From the NCBI RefSeq assembly GCF_000002985.6, contig NC_003279.8, positions 558,001-622,000 on the forward strand: 64,000 nucleotides of DNA. Direction: 5' to 3'. The position numbers and the translations under genes were made by a program. This document shows, one piece after another, positions 1 through 10,745 of the stretch. Below the pieces are notes generated by a model. It was not told the DNA's origin. It searched no databases and saw only the letters and a list, made by a program, of their open reading frames with translations. Every line of letters starts with the position of its first letter. Positions within the stretch are counted from its first letter, which is position 1. Source of the stretch: Caenorhabditis elegans. Taxonomy: Eukaryota; Nematoda; Chromadorea; Rhabditida; Rhabditidae.

Positions 1-403
1 CTGATTTACGACTGTAAGCGTGCTTTTTAATCGAAAATTTGCATTCATCTTGACTTTTTCTCTAAAATTCGAGCAAAAATACACCGAAAACATTAAAAAT
101 TGGTGGAAAATAACAAAAAATAAAATAAATAAATTTAAAAACGTGCAAGCGCGCTCCATCGAACAAATCCAATTAGCGGTAATTCAAATTGGAATTAGGC
201 AAAAACTGAGATTTTTCCATTTTTCAAAAAATCATATAAAATTTAGAATTTTTTAAAGAATTTTTTTATCATGATATTCGGTCATTGTGGTACTATAGGC
301 ATGTTTTAAAGCAATTTCCCCACTGGCGCTACTCCTCCTTTAAAGTTTGAAGTTTTAGTAAAAAAAGAGTGTCGGTTTTTTAGTTAATAATATTAATTTC
401 CAG

Positions 404-3400
404 TCGCCGGAACAGTTCGACCATTTTTCACCACTCTTCCAGTACCTGGAAGAAATGTTCCTATTATGAGATTATTCGAGAACTATGCTGCATCGTGCCG
501 ACCAAAAAGTAAAAAGGACTTCAATGTTGATCAGCTGGCAAATGTAGGTTTTTTCCCGCAAAAAGTCGTATTTCGTGCAAAACCGGCAAAAGCAAAAATT
601 TTGAATACCGGCAATTGTCGGAGTTGCCGATTGCCGGAAATCAAAATTGCGGGAAATAAAATTTTGATACTTTTTTGTAGATTTAGGAGCCTAAAAATGC
701 ATTTTAATGAACAATTTTTAATTTTCAAGCTCAAAATGATTTAATCCTTTAAGGATTGACCGTTTTCTTTAAAAAAGACTAACCGAATACTATAAAAAAA
801 GGTGAAATTTTTTCAATTTCCAAAATATAATTAATTTTGGCAACTGCCGATTGCCGGAAATTGCCGATTGCCGGAACTTCACAATACCGGCAATTGCCGA
901 AATTGCCGATTGCCGGAAATTTCCAAAACCGGTAATTGCCGGAATTGCCGATCGCCGGAAATTCCCGATTGCCGCGCACCCTTGTATTAAAGGATACGGC
1001 AAACGATTTTTTCCGGCAAGCGGCAATATCGGCAATTGCCGAAATAAAATATTTTCGGCAAACGGCAAACGGCAGTCAGCAACATGCCACTTCTCCAATT
1101 TTCGGCAATTTCGGCAAACGGTCAATTTGCCAGAAATCATCGGAAAATTGTGATCTTGCACATTTTTTCTGGAAATTTCAGAATTTCAATTTTAAACAAC
1201 AACATTGTACACATCCTATGAATGACACATATCTTAAAAAGCCAGTAAATTCTATAAAAAATATCTAGAGAAACTGGCAAAATAATTAAAAAAGGCACGG
1301 ATTCATGTGATTTTGATTATTGAAAATATCTTTGAAAACTTTCGGAAAATTGATATCCGGCAAATCGGCAAATCGGCAACTTGCCGATTTCCCGAATTTG
1401 CCGAGCAATGAACTACACTGTTCCAAATCGAATTCGTAACCGATATTATACTTAGGAATGATATTTGTAACTCGTATAAATATTAAATAATATATATATA
1501 TTCCAGCTTCTCCAATCTCTCCAAATGGATGAAGTAGCCACAAAAGCCTACAACTCCCTATTCTTCTCAATGGCTGATATGCAAATCGAAAAGTTCATGG
1601 GTAAATGGTACACAGTTGTTGATTCGAAAGAAGTTCATAAAGAGGATTGTTCAATTTTCTATTGTAAGTTTATTTTCATTCTGAAAATGAGATGCAAATT
1701 TTCAGTCGATATGGTACTTCAAACTCCATACACCGCAACATTCACCTCAAAGCAGTACGGAGTGATTAATAATGATGTCGTCACCAATGAGGGGTACGGT
1801 AGTATGGTTGGTCCAGAGCCCGGAGCCGTTCTTATTACAACTGGTAGTGAAAGGGATCAGTGTCCATGTAAGTATTTTAAATAACTTTGGTCCGGTGATA
1901 TTAAGATACAAGTTTAAATACTTCCCGTTTCAAAAACTTCGAATTTCCCGCCAAAACTTTTCTCTGAAAATTTTAATTTCTTTCCAAATTTTTTTCTTTG
2001 AAAATTTGAACTTCCCGCCAAAATTTTGTAGTCAAAAAATTTGAATTTCTCTCCAAGAATGTTTTCTCAGAAAATTTGAATTTCCCGCCAAATTGTTAAT
2101 GTCAGAAATTTTGAATTTCTCGCCAAAATTTATTTTCTGAAAATTTGGATTTCCCGCCAAAATTTTTTTCTCAATAAATTTAAATTTCCCGCCAAAATTT
2201 TTCTCTGAAAATTTTAATTTCTTTCCAAATTTTTTTCTTTGAAAATTTGAATTTCCCGCTAAAATTTTATTGTCAAAAAATTTGAATTTCTCTCCAAGAC
2301 TGTTTTCTCAGAAAATTTGAATTTCCCGCCAAATTGTTAATGTCAGAAAATTTTAATTTCTCGCCAAAATTTATTTTCTGAAAATTTGGATTTCCCGCCA
2401 AAATTTTTTTCTCAATAAATTTAAATTTCCCGCCAAAATTTTGTTATCAAAAAATTTGGATTTCTCGCCAAAATTTTATTGTCAGAAAACTTGAATTTCT
2501 CGCCAAAGTTTTTTCTCAAAAAATTTGAATTTCCTGTCAAAACTTTGTAATCAAAAAATTTGAATTTCCCGCCAATTTTTTTTCTCCGAAAATTTAAATT
2601 TCCCGCCAAAACTTTGTTATCAAAAATTTGAATTTCTCGCCGAAATTTTATTGTCAGAAAATTTGAATTTCCCGAAATCTCTATGAATAAAACATTTGCA
2701 GTTTTCCCTGTACGAATCGGTGGCTTGAGTGACGAAGGAGAATATCAATACATGATCTTAAGTACACCACTGAAGTATCCAACGATGGTCTTGACAAGGT
2801 AAGTTTGCCTTAAAATTTGTTTTCTAATTATTCCAATCTAATATTCATGTGATGTTGAAAAATGCAAACATGTATTTTAATACATTTTCCCCCTATTGAT
2901 GCGTACCGAAAAATGTAGAAAAATGGAATCATTTTTTTGCATTTTTCGACATTTTCGACATTTTTGACATTTTCCGACATTTTTCGACGTTATTCGACAT
3001 TTTCACGCATTTTTCAGAGTTTGCCGAACTAGGCCATTTTGGCTCGGCCATATCTGGGGTAGATTTACGGCGCGTTGCGTGTCGCGTCGCGGCTTGATTT
3101 TAGTTGTAAAACTAAATGTATTTGTCCGTGTGGAGTACACGACTTTCCCAGGCAATTGTCAATGGAGCGCGAAAAATTCAATGAGGAAGGACAGAACCCC
3201 GTGTCCACAGGAAGAATTTTCTCTGCGTCTCTTGTCTTTAGCATTTAAAGTGGGGCGACGCCGATGTAGAAAAATGCTGAAAAATTTCGAAAAATGTCGA
3301 AAAATGCACAAAATGATGGCATTTTTCTACATTTTTCTGCATTTTTCGGCACGCAAAAAACATCACATGAATAACCCCATAAAAACTCCAATTTTTCCAG

Positions 3401-3563
3401 AGACCTAACCCTATTCGAAACGAAATGGAAGCGAGAAGTGTATGATTTTGTTGAGAAGAATGGTTTCATGAGTCCAATGGCAGCATTGAACACTCGTCTC
3501 CATTTCACAGATGTCGATGTTTGCAGAAAAGTGAATAAGTTATATGAGAATGGAAATGTTTGA
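404..3563 (+). CDS. lipocalin-like protein, 3' part (start lies left of window)
   Basis: Lipocalins are small beta-barrel carriers of lipids or other hydrophobic ligands, usually secreted. The exons I can join are 404-543, 1507-1663, 1706-1866, 2702-2798 and 3401-3563; all junctions are GT-AG and keep frame. The first visible exon begins in mid-codon after a cag acceptor, so at least one upstream exon is missing. The diagnostic lipocalin G-x-W signature is seen as IEKFMGKWYTVVDS in the second exon, followed by alternating beta-strand-like segments, and conserved-looking cysteines occur in HKEDCSIFY, RDQCP and DVDVC. The reading frame ends at TGA 3561-3563, with AATAAA about 90 bp downstream. 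Introns 1 and 3-4 are swollen by repeats (840-1140, 2000-2690, 2843-3372). The family assignment is good; the ligand and exact gene name are not known to me. The signal peptide cannot be seen because the start is outside. Confidence 0.8.
840..1140. repeat. CGGCAATTTGCCG-type repeat cluster in lipocalin intron
   Basis: A run of short degenerate units built on the palindrome gcaattgccga/ccggcaa. The same unit family recurs at 19555-19880, 27490-27760, 31120-31460, 35800-37010, 45720-46310 and 54050-54740. It lies wholly in the first intron of the lipocalin gene and creates spurious open frames on both strands. Confidence 0.85.
2000..2690. repeat. tandem aaatttgaatttcccgcc repeat
   Basis: About 690 bp made of a roughly 35-bp unit (aaaatttgaatttcccgcc plus a T-rich spacer), with a higher-order duplication: 1995-2180 is repeated almost verbatim at 2210-2430. 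It fills the intron between the third and fourth visible lipocalin exons. Related units occur at 4050-4330 and 25140-25340. Confidence 0.85.
2843..3372. repeat. foldback (inverted-repeat) element in lipocalin intron
   Basis: Terminal segments attcatgtgatgtt (2843) and aacatcacatgaat (ending 3372) are reverse complements, followed inward by gaaaaatg-rich inverted arms. The core (about 3025-3215) carries a sequence with ggccatatctggggtag and acggcgcgttgcg that recurs at 26690-26900, 33375-33500, 47400-47650 and 49740-49900, so a second repeat appears to sit inside the first. Confidence 0.7.
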
Positions 3564-4762
3564 GTTGAAGATTATCTTTTTTCTGATGATACGGCAGAGT
3601 TTTTGACGGGTTGTGCAGTGTTTATTTTTAACCTTCATGTGTATTTAAAAATAAAGATTAATTTAATTGAATCTGTGTTTAATATGAACTTTTAAAACAC
3701 AAAATTTCAGATTTTGGTTTAAAAACTGTAGACACTTGATACTTTGTTGAGTGTACCTAATTTGAATTTCGCGAAAAAATGACTGTCATATGATTCTTGA
3801 CCGTGTACACCTCTCGGGCAATACATTAATATTTTAATATTATGGATTATAAGCATTTTCAGTAGACTTTCCATATTTTCTCATGATTATTACTCATTTT
3901 TATGACGAAAAGCATTGTTTGGAACTCAAAATTATCAACTTTAAATGTTAAAAAATATTCAGGAAAACATAATATTTGCCTATTAAAAAATTTCCCATTA
4001 ATTTTCCACAAAAAAGTTTCTTTTTTCTTTTTTTAATTTTTTCTCAGAAAAATCAAATCTCCCAACAAAGTTTTTCTCAGAAATTTTGAATCCACCGCCA
4101 AAAATTTTTCTCAAAAAATTTGAATTTCCCACCAAAAAAATTTTTCTCACAACTTGAAAATTTGAATTTCCCACCAAAAATGTTGTCTCAAAAATAGTAA
4201 GTTTCCCGCCAAAACTTTTTTTAAAAGAAAATTTGAATTTACCGCCAAAAATTACTTACCAGAAAATTTCAATTTCCCGCCAAAAATGTTTTCTCAGAAA
4301 TTTTTAATTTTTGGTCAAAATTAAAATACTACTACGGTACCTTAATCCTACACCTCCACCCAAAAAATCATTTTTCAAAAACTACTACAGTACTACTCCT
4401 ACAGTACTCCTACCGTACTCCTAAAGTACTCCTACCGTACTCCTACAGTACTCCGACCGTACTCCTACAGTATCACTACAGTACTCAAACCATATCCACC
4501 ACTAACACCAATCCAATATCCCTTCAAACGACAATAACTTTTTTATTCAAAAATACAGTAATCTTACTGTAGACAATCTTTTAAATTATAGTCTTCATCC
4601 AAAACTATAACGGACTCCATCCCATAAAAAGTAAACGACAAGTCATAAAAATTGGAATTCGCGTAGTTTGCTCTTCCGTGAAGGCAAACACACGTGCTCA
4701 GCTATATTGATAAGAGATGAAAAACGAGAGGAATCAGTCGAGGTGTCTGATCTACTTCCAGG
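3564..4762. other. intergenic: lipocalin 3' flank and lipase upstream region
   Basis: Contains the lipocalin 3' UTR with AATAAA near 3650, then degenerate gaatttcccgcc units (4050-4330), then a short tandem of tactcctaccgtactcctac (about 4370-4480). The last 120 bp before 4763 is less repetitive and is the probable lipase promoter. No gene is seen here. Confidence 0.7.
4691..4714 (+). promoter_or_regulatory. candidate promoter motifs of lipase gene (CACGTG and TGATAAG)
   Basis: CACGTG at 4691-4696 and TTGATAAG at 4707-4714 lie 50-70 bp upstream of the lipase start. TGATAA is the core bound by the intestinal GATA factor ELT-2 in C. elegans, which would suit a secreted lipase expressed in gut. 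This is motif spotting only; both motifs are short enough to arise by chance. Confidence 0.3.
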
Positions 4763-7110
4763 ATGGTGACCGCTCTTCTACTCCTATTGGCTCTTGCAGC
4801 CACCTCTTTGGCGGCTCTTCCAGATTTGGGATATCCCGGATGGCAGTGCGATGCATCGCTTTATCAGAAGTAGGTGGCTTACTTTAATTACTAAAGTTTG
4901 AAATTTTCCTCGCTTTCAGGAGCAAAAATACCCCGACTTCTGCCCACTCCGTCCGATTCACCGACATAAAAGTTTTGGGAGCTCTCGGAGACTCCTTGAC
5001 CGCCGCCAATGGAGCCGGAGCACCAAAGGGAGACCCTCTGGCTGTGATCCTTCAGTACAGAGGACTAGCCTTCCAGTGTGGAGGTGACCACTCTCTCGAC
5101 GAGCATGTCACTGTTGCAAGTAAGCCATTTTTCTGGGGAATTGAGAAAACTGAGTTGTTGTAGATGTGCTGAAAAAGTTCAGCCCTAACCTAATGGGATA
5201 CTCCACTGGAATCGGAAGTGCCAACGTTTGGGAGGTCTCAAAACTGAACCAAGCAGTTCCAGGAGCTGAAGCAATCGATATCATCACTCAGGCCAGAGCT
5301 CTGGTGCAAATTATCCAAAGCCACAAGGAGGTAGCCAAGTCCAAACTAAACATCAATTCCGATGCATTTCCAGATTGATTACAAAACTGATTGGAAGCTT
5401 ATCAACGTATTCATTGGAGCAAACGACATGTGCGCCTATTGCAACGACCGAGAAAATGTAAGATAGTCAAAGATCATTCCACACCCGTTTTATTGCATTT
5501 TTATAGGGCCCACACTCAAAAGCAATCTGGAAGCAAAATGTGATCACTGCCATTCAAATTTTAAAGGATAACTTACCAAGGTAGGTAAACTATAGGGACA
5601 TGACATTCTAAAGTAAATAACTATAATATTATGAAATTGTCACATACCTATACCTACCTATAAATACCTACATGGTCCAGAGCTGTGTGGCAAATTTTGA
5701 AACCAGCAAATTCGGCAAATTTTCCGGGGTCGTCATACTTGGTAAATCGCAACATTTTTTGGAGCTCAAAAAGTGCCAAAATTAACAGAAAATCTAAGTT
5801 GTTAAACATTTGTGGCAAATTCCAAATTTGTCCAAATTTTTGAAATTTGCCTTGCTCGGGCAAATTCGGCAAATTTGCCGTGGTTGTCGGACTCGGTAAA
5901 GCGCATCATTTTTTGGTGCTCAAAAAGTACCGAGTTGATGGAAAAACTAAGTTGTTAAACATTTGTGGCAAATTACAAATTATGTCCAAATTTTTGAAAT
6001 TTGCCTTGCTCGGAAACCGGCAAATTCGGGAAATTTGGCACACCCTTGATCCCATAGCAGTGGCGCAAAAAAATCTTTAAAATTGTGGCCGTTTCCGTGC
6101 CAATTATAAATTAAAGTTAAACATATTATCGAAAAAATACGATCGCAAATTTTTCTCGTAACTTATTTTTGATCTACCTTGTTGACTAGGCTCCTCCCCT
6201 TCCTTCGACAAGACAGCCACAACAAAATAACAACGGCAACAAGATTATGGGCAAACACGTGGTGCCAGGCTGTCCCATTACAGTTTGATCTACAATAAAT
6301 GCGGGAATTTTTCGCCCAAAAAAAAAGTGACGTCGGCACGTTCTTAACCATACAAAATCAGTTGAGAACTCTGCGTCTCTTCTCCCGCATTTTTTGTAGA
6401 TCAACGTAATTCAAGCCAAAATGAGACACTCTGACACCACGTGGGCAGAGTCAACTTCCAAAGGTAGATCAAAAATTAATTATGAAAAAAATTTGCGATC
6501 GTATTTTTCGATAATAAGAGCCAACATTTTTCGGCTTTTTATGGAAATTTTTTTTTCAAAAAGAGGAGTATGGTCCATAACTATGCCATCAATACCAAGT
6601 CCTTCCAGAACCATCGTATCCATGACCGGAATGTTCGACATGGCCATGCTTCGCCAAATCGACCACGACAAGTATTTCTGCGACGGCCTCCATGTGTTCG
6701 AGTGCCCATGCGAGAAGAACAAGGACTTCCCGAATACCGACATCTCGGCTGCCTGCCATCTTTACATGGATGCTCAGCAGGAGATTCAAGACTCGGGAAT
6801 CTTCGACTCAACAGATGACTTTACATTTGTCGTTCAACCATTCTTCAATGGAATCACAGTTCCACCACTCAAGCCCGACGGAGAAGTCAATCTGGATTGG
6901 TTTGCACCGGATTGCTTCCATTTCTCAAAACTAGGCCACGCCAATGTTGCCAAGCACTTGTGGAACAATATCGTTCAACCAGTCGGATCCAAGAACCATC
7001 AAGTCAATCTGTCAGATCCTACCATTCCACTAAACTGCCCAGACACCAAGTGCCCATTCTTCAGAACAACTAAGAACAGTGTTGACTGCTCGAAATATAT
7101 GACTGCCTAG
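4763..7110 (+). CDS. secreted phospholipase B-like GDSL lipase
   Basis: Predicted 377-residue protein from exons 4763-4869, 4920-5119, 5164-5330, 5374-5457, 5507-5580 and 6609-7110, all GT-AG and in frame. The N terminus is a clear signal peptide (MVTALLLLLALAATSLA). The phospholipase-B/GDSL family hydrolyses fatty-acyl esters of phospholipids with a Ser-Asp-His triad. Visible family blocks are LGALGDSLTAANGAG (nucleophile Ser block), NVFIGANDMCAYC (oxyanion Gly/Asn block) and APDCFHFSKLGH (Asp and His block). Several cysteines fit an extracellular enzyme. The last intron (5581-6608) is long because of a tandem duplication and a CACGTG-ended palindrome. An open frame continues upstream of the last exon to 6421, but this is repeat sequence. 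AATAAA at 7163-7168. Family call is strong; I do not assign a gene name. Confidence 0.88.
5690..6050. repeat. tandem duplication (about 170 bp, two copies) in lipase intron
   Basis: Segments 5698-5830 and 5870-6000 share the order gcaaatttgcc, cggtaaa, tttttgg, gctcaaaaagt, then ctaagttgttaaacatttgtg. The copies have diverged by point changes. Confidence 0.75.
6256..6443. repeat. CACGTG-ended palindromic MITE-like element
   Basis: About 188 bp whose halves are reverse complements: cacgtggtgccaggctgtcc at the left, a gatctacaaaaaatgcgggaa-like arm, a less symmetric centre, then cccgcattttttgtagatc and gacaccacgtg at the right. Other copies or halves: 10098-10175, 18106-18283, 29828-30003, 33071-33239, 35036-35215, 44104-44276, 44435-44521, 48278-48400, 49000-49169, 55490-55647, 56418-56570, 57045-57195 and 58165-58345. 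Confidence 0.85.
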
Positions 7111-7439
7111 ACTGTAGGAAATTGTGTTTGTGTGTGTAATTTGACGTACTTATCGGGTCTGCAATAAAATGTTTTATCGTGTAATCTTTAATTTTTAACG
7201 TGTGAGACATAAAAGAAAGAGCACCCTCAATAAAAATATCCACGTGGAGTACACAATATAGCTATCAATAGAGCGAGTAAATATTTTTGCAATAATTATT
7301 TATTAGAAGAATGGAGATCAAGGTAAAGGAAGAGATCTTGATTTTGAAAAAAAGATACTGGAAATACTAATTGTTCACGGGATTTCATAGAAGGGGATAT
7401 ATCACGACTTTTTCTTTGAAAAATAAAAACAACATAAAA

Positions 7440-8391
7440 TTATTGCGGCTTCACAATCTGATCATCCGGTATTTCTCCAGATCTTTCCTTTTCCGATTCG
7501 ATCTTCTTCCACTTGGTACGCCGGTTTTGGAACCAGATTTTCACCTGGAATTTGAGAAATTTCAGCTATGCGTTGAGTGCCGCGTTACGTGCTGCGTTGC
7601 GTGCTGCGTTGCGTGCCGCGTTGCGTGCCGCGTTGCGTGCTGCGTTGCGGGCTGCGTTGCGTGCCGCGTTGCGTGCCGCGCTGCGTGCCTACCTGCGTCT
7701 CCGTGACATCCAATCGTTTTGCAAGCTCACTTCTGTCACTACTTGACAAATACTTTTTCGCCTCAAACTGCTTCTCCAGTTCGAATACTTGTTTCCCGGA
7801 AAATGTCGTCCGCGCCTTCTTTCTCTTTGTTTTTTGACATTTTTCTATAGGAGACTCTTTGGCTTGGTCGAGGCTGGATTCTGAAAAAATATTCTTAACG
7901 GCTGATTATTTTTCTACGTGTAGCATTTTTCCGAAATTCATTGAACAAAATTAGTAAATTTCCAAAAAATTTTTTTTCCAAAATTTCGAAAACATTTTAA
8001 TTTTTTTCAGATTTTCTAATATTTTAAAACAAAAATTGAGAGTAAAGGAAATAAAAATTGTGTCTTGTAATTTTTGTAATTTTTACTCAAAAAAAGGCCA
8101 GTGAAATACTATTACAGAAAATACGAATCGATGCACCATGTCAAAAAGAATAGTATTTCACCTCAAATGCACCATGCCCAAAACTAGTCTATTTTTCAAC
8201 TACAAAACTTCATACACCTAATCCAAAGAAATCAACTTACTGCATCTTCCAAATTCATCAATTTCTCCATTAACAGTTGGTAAGTCAAGTATATCCTTTA
8301 TCAGGTGACTAGTTCTTCTCTGAGGCTTCACATCAGACGTCAACAGTGCAAAATAGGGTTGAAGTAGTTGGAAGAGCAAGTCAGTTTCCAT
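7440..8391 (-). CDS. NK-like homeodomain transcription factor (147 residues)
   Basis: Three exons read on the minus strand: 8391-8241, 7880-7693 and 7544-7440, joined in frame by GT-AG introns. The homeodomain occupies about residues 68-130: [19 protein letters not shown] begins helix 1, and recognition helix [15 protein letters not shown] is complete, including the W-F-Q-N-R core. An N-terminal segment [10 protein letters not shown] resembles the TN (Tinman) motif of NK-class proteins, so a nuclear DNA-binding repressor or activator of NK type is likely. The homeodomain also resembles Nkx6/Nkx1 types in TFSG and TETQVKIW. The protein is short, with almost no tail ([20 protein letters not shown]). 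The donor of exon 2 lies inside a 12-bp minisatellite (7578-7697). A possible poly(A) signal is at 7298 (minus strand). The specific ceh gene is not identified. Confidence 0.88.
7578..7697. repeat. 12-bp minisatellite, ten units, overlapping a splice donor
   Basis: Ten consecutive 12-bp units of the form tgcYgcgttgcg, with one or two substitutions in the first, seventh and last two. The last unit (7686-7697) contributes the final five coding bases of homeobox exon 2 and its GT donor. Confidence 0.92.
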
Positions 8392-8939
8392 TTTGCACGA
8401 ATGAAAAGAACTTCTGAGAGACTTCTCTATACAGTAGGTCTCGAGGTCCCCGCCTTCTCTTCAATCAAATAATTGAAATTCTGGACTCTCGGGGGACTTT
8501 TGACGGTTGACGACGACGACAATTTGCCAAAGTGGTCGACAATGATTGCGCAATTGGTGTGGAAAGAAGAAGAAGATGGGTGAGTTCTGAGATGATGACA
8601 AAAAGAGCATGAGCCAGCAAATTGAATAAGAGACCGGATTTCGAGAAGGAGGAGGGGGAGAGGAGGATTGGTGGTAAGGGATGATACTTGATGCAATTGA
8701 GGGAATGAGTTTCTCATACTTGACTATTAAATACTTTTCTTGAACTTAAATATTTGAATTGAAATTTTGGAGTAGCGGAGGCACATGTGATATTATTGTG
8801 CTAATTTGTAATACTTGGACTTTCAAATATAACCTCAATTATTTGAAAAAAACCTTTTGAATAGACCAGCAAGGTTGATCTACAATTTTTCATGGAAATC
8901 GAATTAATTTTGTAAGGATGTCTACTGAGTATAAGCTTA

Positions 8940-9112
8940 TTGTTAGGCTTAGGCTTAGGTCTAGACTTAAGGCTACACTTAAATTTAGGCCTAGGCTTAG
9001 GCTTAGGCTTAGGCTTAGGCTGAGGCTTAGGCTGAGGCTTAGGCTTATGCTCAGACTTAGGCTTAGGCTTACGCTTAGGCTTAGGCTTAGGCTTAGGTGT
9101 TGGCTTCAGAAT
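8940..9112. repeat. interstitial telomere-like tract, degenerate (TTAGGC)n
   Basis: About 170 bp dominated by ttaggc, the C. elegans telomere unit, with scattered substitutions and best preserved at 8993-9022 and 9058-9098. It encodes spurious frames of alternating Lys-Pro or Arg-Leu. A tiny related fragment is at about 15421-15435. Confidence 0.9.
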
Positions 9113-10189
9113 AAGCTCAGGCGGGGGTGAGGGAAGGGTAGAAAAAAAAGAAAGAGAAATTTCCAGAAATTCACAAAATCCAGAAAAAAACATATCTTTC
9201 ACAAGTTTATATTTTTATAGCCTAAAAAATTACTTTTAAAATGAGGATATGCAACCCGCACGCAAAAAAACCTTTTTTTTTTTGAGCAATTTCACGGCTC
9301 TTTTTTTTTTAATTTAAAAATACAATAAAAAAACCAAAAAAATTTTCCGAGCCCAAATTGCTCCCAAATGCTCTAAATTTCTTTTGAAGTTTGATATATT
9401 CCTATTAGAACTTGAGGAAAATGTAAAACTAGAGAAACATAATACTACGCATGTTAAATGTAAATTACTTACTTTTAAAAAGTCGTACGTTATTTTGGAA
9501 AGTTTGAGGTTTTTGCATTTTTTCCGTAATATCACTGAACACTTTTATTTAAATATCATCAATTATCGGAAGTTTATAGGTTGCAGGAGAAAAAATATAT
9601 TCTAGCGGGAAAATGAAATGAGACGGGGGGACATTTTTAACCAAAAAAAAATCAGAAAACAGTTGGTAATAAAATTATTCCAAGAAAGTATAAATTCATG
9701 ACTTCCATCTTGGGAACATTCTTAAAAAATGTCAACGAATAAATCTTTGTGGCAAACAAACTTTTTCCATAAATGTTTCAGACCTTATATAGCGGACATG
9801 AAAGTTGATTGCTTATTTGATATGTCTTGAGTTTATTTTTTTTTATTTCAAGCGAGGGGAGATTTATTTGCCTAGATATATATATAATTATTACTGGAAC
9901 GAACTGGAAAAAAACTTGGGATCAAAAAAATCAAAAATTCAAATTCAAAAATTCAATTTTTCGAAACTTTTTCTACAGCTTTGTCGAGAAGCAACAGACA
10001 AATACTTATAGCTAAAATTTTATTAATATTCTAGTTTTAGTCATGGTGAATCGAGAATTTGTCAATTTCCATGTGGTATCTTAAAAATAAACCGATACAC
10101 GTGGTGTCAGGCTGTCTCATTGCGGTTTGATCTACGAAAAATGCGGGAATATTTTTCCAGAAAAATTGTGACGTCAGCACGCAAAAATT

Positions 10190-10745
10190 AATAAGGGTCT
10201 AACCAAAAAAACTTGAATCTTGGAAATATTTTTAATTCACCCTAAATTTTCCCCTGATTCCGAATATCTATGTGAAAAAATTCAAAAAAAATTTCCTGAA
10301 TTTATATTTAAGCTTGAAATCTTTCATAAAAATTTTTTTTTTTTAAATTTCATTTGTACTCGCATCACTTTTTTCAAACTCGCGCCCAAATAAATTAGCG
10401 CGCGCGTGCATCGTTTGACTTTTTTTCGTTTAGTTTTTTTTATTTTAGCCGAATTCAATTTTTTTAAAACCAGTTTCATTCATTTTTGTCGGTTTTTTTT
10501 TTCTGAAAAAAATGTAAAAAAACGAAAAAAAATCAAACAATGCAAGCGCGCTCCAATGCTAATTTATTTGAGCGCGTATTTAAAAAAGAGACCGGGATAC
10601 AAATGAAATTCGGCGATTTCAAGCTTAAATATAAAATCTGGCAAACTTGTTTTGAATTTTGAATTTTTTCACATAGATACTCGGAATCAGGGGAAAATTA
10701 GGATTCATTCAAAAATATTTCCCAGATTTCGGTACCCCACCTTAA
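10190..10745. repeat. large foldback element (about 550 bp)
   Basis: Left arm cccctgattccgaatatcta through ttaagcttgaaatc pairs with gatttcaagcttaaatat through cggaatcaggggaaaatt at the right. An inner pair (aaataaattagcgcgcgcg and gctaatttatttgagcgcg) flanks the centre. The same family, interrupted by other repeats, is at 43955-45020 and 47190-48540, and its inner piece is at 140-180. Confidence 0.8.

Noticed and set aside
6421..6608. Upstream extension of the last lipase exon
   Set aside because: The sequence is the right arm of a CACGTG palindrome plus AT-rich DNA. The acceptor at 6608 restores the conserved phospholipase frame.
7371..7837. Three overlapping + strand frames rich in Cys-Val-Ala or Ala-Leu-Arg
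   Set aside because: They are translations of the 12-bp minisatellite and the antisense of the homeobox exons.
8801..9202. Lys-Pro and Arg-Leu rich frames
   Set aside because: They are translations of the degenerate TTAGGC tract with no start context or splice partners.
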